Assembly (NCBI RefSeq): GCF_004295795.1
Contig: NZ_SEBR01000008.1
Span: 110,054-174,053 of the forward strand
Reading direction: 5' to 3'
Length of the DNA: 64,000 nt
Origin: Flavobacterium sp.
GTDB lineage: Bacteria; Bacteroidota; Bacteroidia; Flavobacteriales; Flavobacteriaceae
Made by a program: the position numbers and the translations under genes
The notes under the pieces: model-generated
Told to the model about the DNA's origin: nothing
Database searches by the model: none
What the model saw: the letters and a program-made list of their open reading frames with translations, nothing else
Part shown: in pieces, positions 61,619 to 64,000 of the stretch
Numbering within the stretch: position 1 is the stretch's first letter
Layout of the letters: each line of letters begins with the position of its first letter

Positions 61619-63457
61619 TTATTCGACGTCATAGTCCCAAAACTCTTCCCATCTAACCACCGCAAAACCCTGATCGGTAATTGTTGCGACCGCCGAATCG
61701 AGATTGTAGCCCGGTGCGAATCCGTACGTGGATTCGACAAAGAAATCGTCGGTTTCGAGGTTTGTCGTTGTTTTGAAAATGCGCGAAAAATTAGGTGTGT
61801 CGGCGTGCGCGACATATTCTGTCCATATTGTCTTGAGGATGTTGAATCCGGCGTCAAAATCTTGTTTGTTTATATCTACTTCATCGGGAAATTTCGGACC
61901 CTTTTTTTTGAGCGATCTGTCGTAGATGAAGAATGGCGAATCGGAAACGGTTTTGGAAAAGTTGTAGACCGACATTCCGTACCTTTCAAAGAATTCCGAC
62001 AGGTAAAAAACCAATATTGCCGGTCTATCGTCGTCTTGCGCGGGCTGCAATTGCCATTCGCCCTCGTCGCCGATTCTGTAGTGCGCTCTTCTACTAAATT
62101 TCAGCGTGTTTTCGGGAAGTGCAAAATCGGTGTCGCCCCAAGCTGTTCGCGGTACCGATGGCAAGAACCAGAAGAATTCCGAAAAACCCGAAACGGTCGA
62201 TTGGAAAACGTCGAAATAAACCGGGCTACTGTTGTTCATGCCCAGATAGAAGATAAATCCTTTAAGAAAATCGTCGTTCTTCACTTTAAAACGCGTTTTC
62301 TCGAACATGAGTTTTTCGACCTCGTGATGGGCGAGCATCTGGAGAATTTTCCCGAACCAACCTTCCTCGTAAACATGGGCTTCGTCGAGGATTCCATTCT
62401 TGACTTTTTCGGCAGCTTCCAGATAGATCGCTTTCGCCTCGTTTTTGTTTTCGGCCGATTCCATCTGATCTTTGAATTCTTTTATGTCGAAATAATTCTG
62501 CACCAGACTTCCTATGAAAGTCACTATCGTTTGGCATTCCTGCTCGTCGAGTCTGGAAAGCGAAATGACTTCGTCGGTAAAATGCCGATCGCCAAACAAC
62601 TCGACTTCCTTGCGCGTCAATGCTGCTTCCGCGAAACTATCGATTCCCGCATTTTCCGAAACTCTGGCTTTTATGAACTGGCCGTATCGCTTTTCGGCTT
62701 TCGCCCGGAACTCAGAATTGGCTTGCAAGGCTTCAAGTGCTTTTCCGACTTTTGCCTCACTGTGAGATTCGAGAAATTCATAAATGTTCTCGAGTTTGGA
62801 TGCATCGAGCGCAAGGTCTTCGTTGACCTCATATAATTCGGTAAGCCCCGGAATCGCGGGTGATGTCCTGATGATAGCTTCGTCGGGAGAAACCATGGCG
62901 TAAACGAACTTGAGTTTTTCGTCGAGCGCGTGGAAAGCGGCTCTGGCAAAATCAGAGATCGGCGCGCCTGTATATTCCTTGACTTCGCCGTTCCCGTAAT
63001 AGATTTTCTGCCTTCCTATTACGTCTGGTTTTCCGGTTTTCTTATCCGGAGCGACGTCGGCAAAAATCTCCTTGCGCGTGCCGGGATCGACGATTCCCAT
63101 CAAATAAAATTTCGTGAGATAAACCAATTCTTCCAGCGTGGCGATCCTGTACGTAAATCCGTTTTCCTTCGACAGCGAAAAAATCACGAAACGCCCCGGT
63201 TGTTGGGCAACGGTAATCTCGAACTCGATATCGTTTATGCGCTTGTTTATCTCGTTATTGCGGGTTTCCCGGTCGCTTTTGAGCACTTCTGGGATTGCTT
63301 CACGATCCGGTTTTCCGTCGACGATAGCAAAGTAAGATTGGCCGCTTGTACCGCGACCGGTGTAGGACTTTATGTTGTAGGAAAGGTATTCGACACCGGT
63401 TGGAAGCGTGTCTTTTATCGTTTCAAAAATGTCGTTCAGTTCTTTTTGGAAATCCAT
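61619..63457 (-). CDS. 612-residue protein of unknown function between two structured repeats
   Basis: 612 residues, acidic, no signal peptide or membrane segment, so cytoplasmic. I do not recognise a family. The N-terminus (IFETIKDTLPTGVEYLSYNI, GRGTSGQSYFAIVDG) vaguely resembles small immunity-type domains, but this is weak. A central helical part has EKLKFVYAMVSPDEAII and QALQANSEFRAKAEKRYGQ, and the last ~200 residues are aromatic (FFWFLPSVPRTAWGDTDF, YRIGDEGEWQLQP). It uses one ATG (63457) with no alternative. It is bracketed by copies of a ~300-bp structured element and transcribed toward copy A. Confidence 0.75.
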   Translation of the reverse strand: MDFQKELNDIFETIKDTLPTGVEYLSYNIKSYTGRGTSGQSYFAIVDGKPDREAIPEVLKSDRETRNNEINKRINDIEFEITVAQQPGRFVIFSLSKENGFTYRIATLEELVYLTKFYLMGIVDPGTRKEIFADVAPDKKTGKPDVIGRQKIYYGNGEVKEYTGAPISDFARAAFHALDEKLKFVYAMVSPDEAIIRTSPAIPGLTELYEVNEDLALDASKLENIYEFLESHSEAKVGKALEALQANSEFRAKAEKRYGQFIKARVSENAGIDSFAEAALTRKEVELFGDRHFTDEVISLSRLDEQECQTIVTFIGSLVQNYFDIKEFKDQMESAENKNEAKAIYLEAAEKVKNGILDEAHVYEEGWFGKILQMLAHHEVEKLMFEKTRFKVKNDDFLKGFIFYLGMNNSSPVYFDVFQSTVSGFSEFFWFLPSVPRTAWGDTDFALPENTLKFSRRAHYRIGDEGEWQLQPAQDDDRPAILVFYLSEFFERYGMSVYNFSKTVSDSPFFIYDRSLKKKGPKFPDEVDINKQDFDAGFNILKTIWTEYVAHADTPNFSRIFKTTTNLETDDFFVESTYGFAPGYNLDSAVATITDQGFAVVRWEEFWDYDVE

Positions 63458-63634
63458 TATCTTTTTGTTTTTGGTCGCACAATTTAGCTATTTGGGATCG
63501 TAATGCTTACTCGCTTCGCTTTCAAAAATACTTATTCGTTTTTTGGTTTTTGGGTTGGATGTTTATTCGGTTGCTTTTTGGATAATTGCGTTGGGGAAGA
63601 TTGTATAATCGTTAGGTTTGGTTTTTTTGTTTTT

Positions 63635-63938
63635 GAGCTTTTTCCGGCTAACTGGCACTAGCTTTCTTTAAAAAACCGGTTTTTCTGGGTTTAAAACGAG
63701 CTTCCTGCGGTCGCTGTTTTAAACTTAGAAAAATTTGGTTTTTTCTGCGAAAGGCTAGTTGCCGTCATCCGGGCTAGGATTGTTGTAAGACGATCTTTTT
63801 CTTTTTGATTTTTCCTTTTGTGTTTTTGGAAATTATCTCACTGGCGAAACCTAAATAAATGAGCTACGCTCATTTTGCTTCTTTTCGGCAGCTGCGCTGC
63901 CGCAGGCTTTGATTTTCTTTCGTCGCCTGCCAGCGGGG
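63635..63938. repeat. Structured non-coding element, copy B
   Basis: Same architecture as copy A: outer stem 63644-63662 with 63755-63773; middle stem 63670-63686 with 63727-63744; apical stem GTTTAAAAC (63689-63697) with GTTTTAAAC (63716-63724) over the same GAGCTTCC..GGTCGCT tip. Then hairpins AATGAGC-TAC-GCTCATT (63858-63874) and CGGCAGC-TGC-GCTGCCG (63886-63902), and the identical 23-bp block 63906-63928. The DNA between 63458 and 63634 and after 63938 has no gene I can support. Confidence 0.8.
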
Positions 63939-64000
63939 CTTACTTTTACTTCATTGATTTTTATTGTTTTTTAAAGGATTCAGTGAACCTCGTTCCTCGG

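Overview
The window looks like chromosomal DNA of a member of the Flavobacteriaceae (Bacteroidota), probably Flavobacterium or a close relative. Four things point there. At least six encoded proteins end in a type IX secretion (T9SS) type A sorting domain, with a xPNP start and a K/R-rich end. Two TonB-dependent receptors are present. There are small families largely confined to this phylum (DUF4252, DUF4468, DUF4919, DUF6660). Several start sites are preceded by a TAnnTTTG -7 box with or without an upstream TTG, the Bacteroidota promoter type. I saw no rRNA, tRNA, IS element or CRISPR array.

Layout. 1-12 kb: a cut-off gene, a decayed small gene, a large CotH/lamin-tail T9SS protein, then a mostly plus-strand run of lipoproteins, two secreted proteins, an S41 peptidase and a GH78-like glycoside hydrolase. 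12-25.6 kb: a four-PAS histidine kinase, a VWA protein with a SusC-like N-terminus, a 1,201-residue delta-60 repeat protein, a DUF72 protein, a 7TMR-DISM hybrid kinase and a MerR regulator with a cobalamin-type sensory half. 25.7-27.7 kb: an ECF sigma / putative anti-sigma / double DUF4252 operon. 27.9-33 kb: a lipoprotein, a PDZ-less or weak-PDZ S41 peptidase, a PIN-type toxin-antitoxin pair with a recognisable promoter and palindromic operator, and tandem N-acetylmuramoyl-L-alanine amidases, the first of which is frameshifted.

33-39.4 kb is a vitamin B12 uptake locus. A cobalamin riboswitch on the minus strand leads into a BtuB-like receptor and a BtuG-like surface beta-propeller. Divergently, from its own short-leader promoter, run a BtuF-like lipoprotein, a BtuC permease and a BtuD ATPase. 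Together with the MerR/B12-type regulator 10 kb away this gives the window a B12 theme.

39.4-60.8 kb holds housekeeping and accessory genes: a pseudouridine synthase, a SUFU protein, YceI, a MATE exporter, RmuC plus a thioesterase, a diheme cytochrome with an ASPIC/UnbV protein, a CotH protein translationally coupled to a KirBac channel, a TonB receptor paired with a DUF6660 protein (likely metal-related), and small enzymes. Intergenic DNA here carries a 9-unit ~59-bp tandem array, heptamer repeats and an 18-bp perfect palindrome.

60.8-64 kb is the strangest part. Two ~300-bp copies of a strongly structured non-coding element, with compensatory base changes in two stems, bracket a 612-residue gene I cannot assign. 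The second copy reaches close to the window end. I regard this as the best candidate for an undescribed element.
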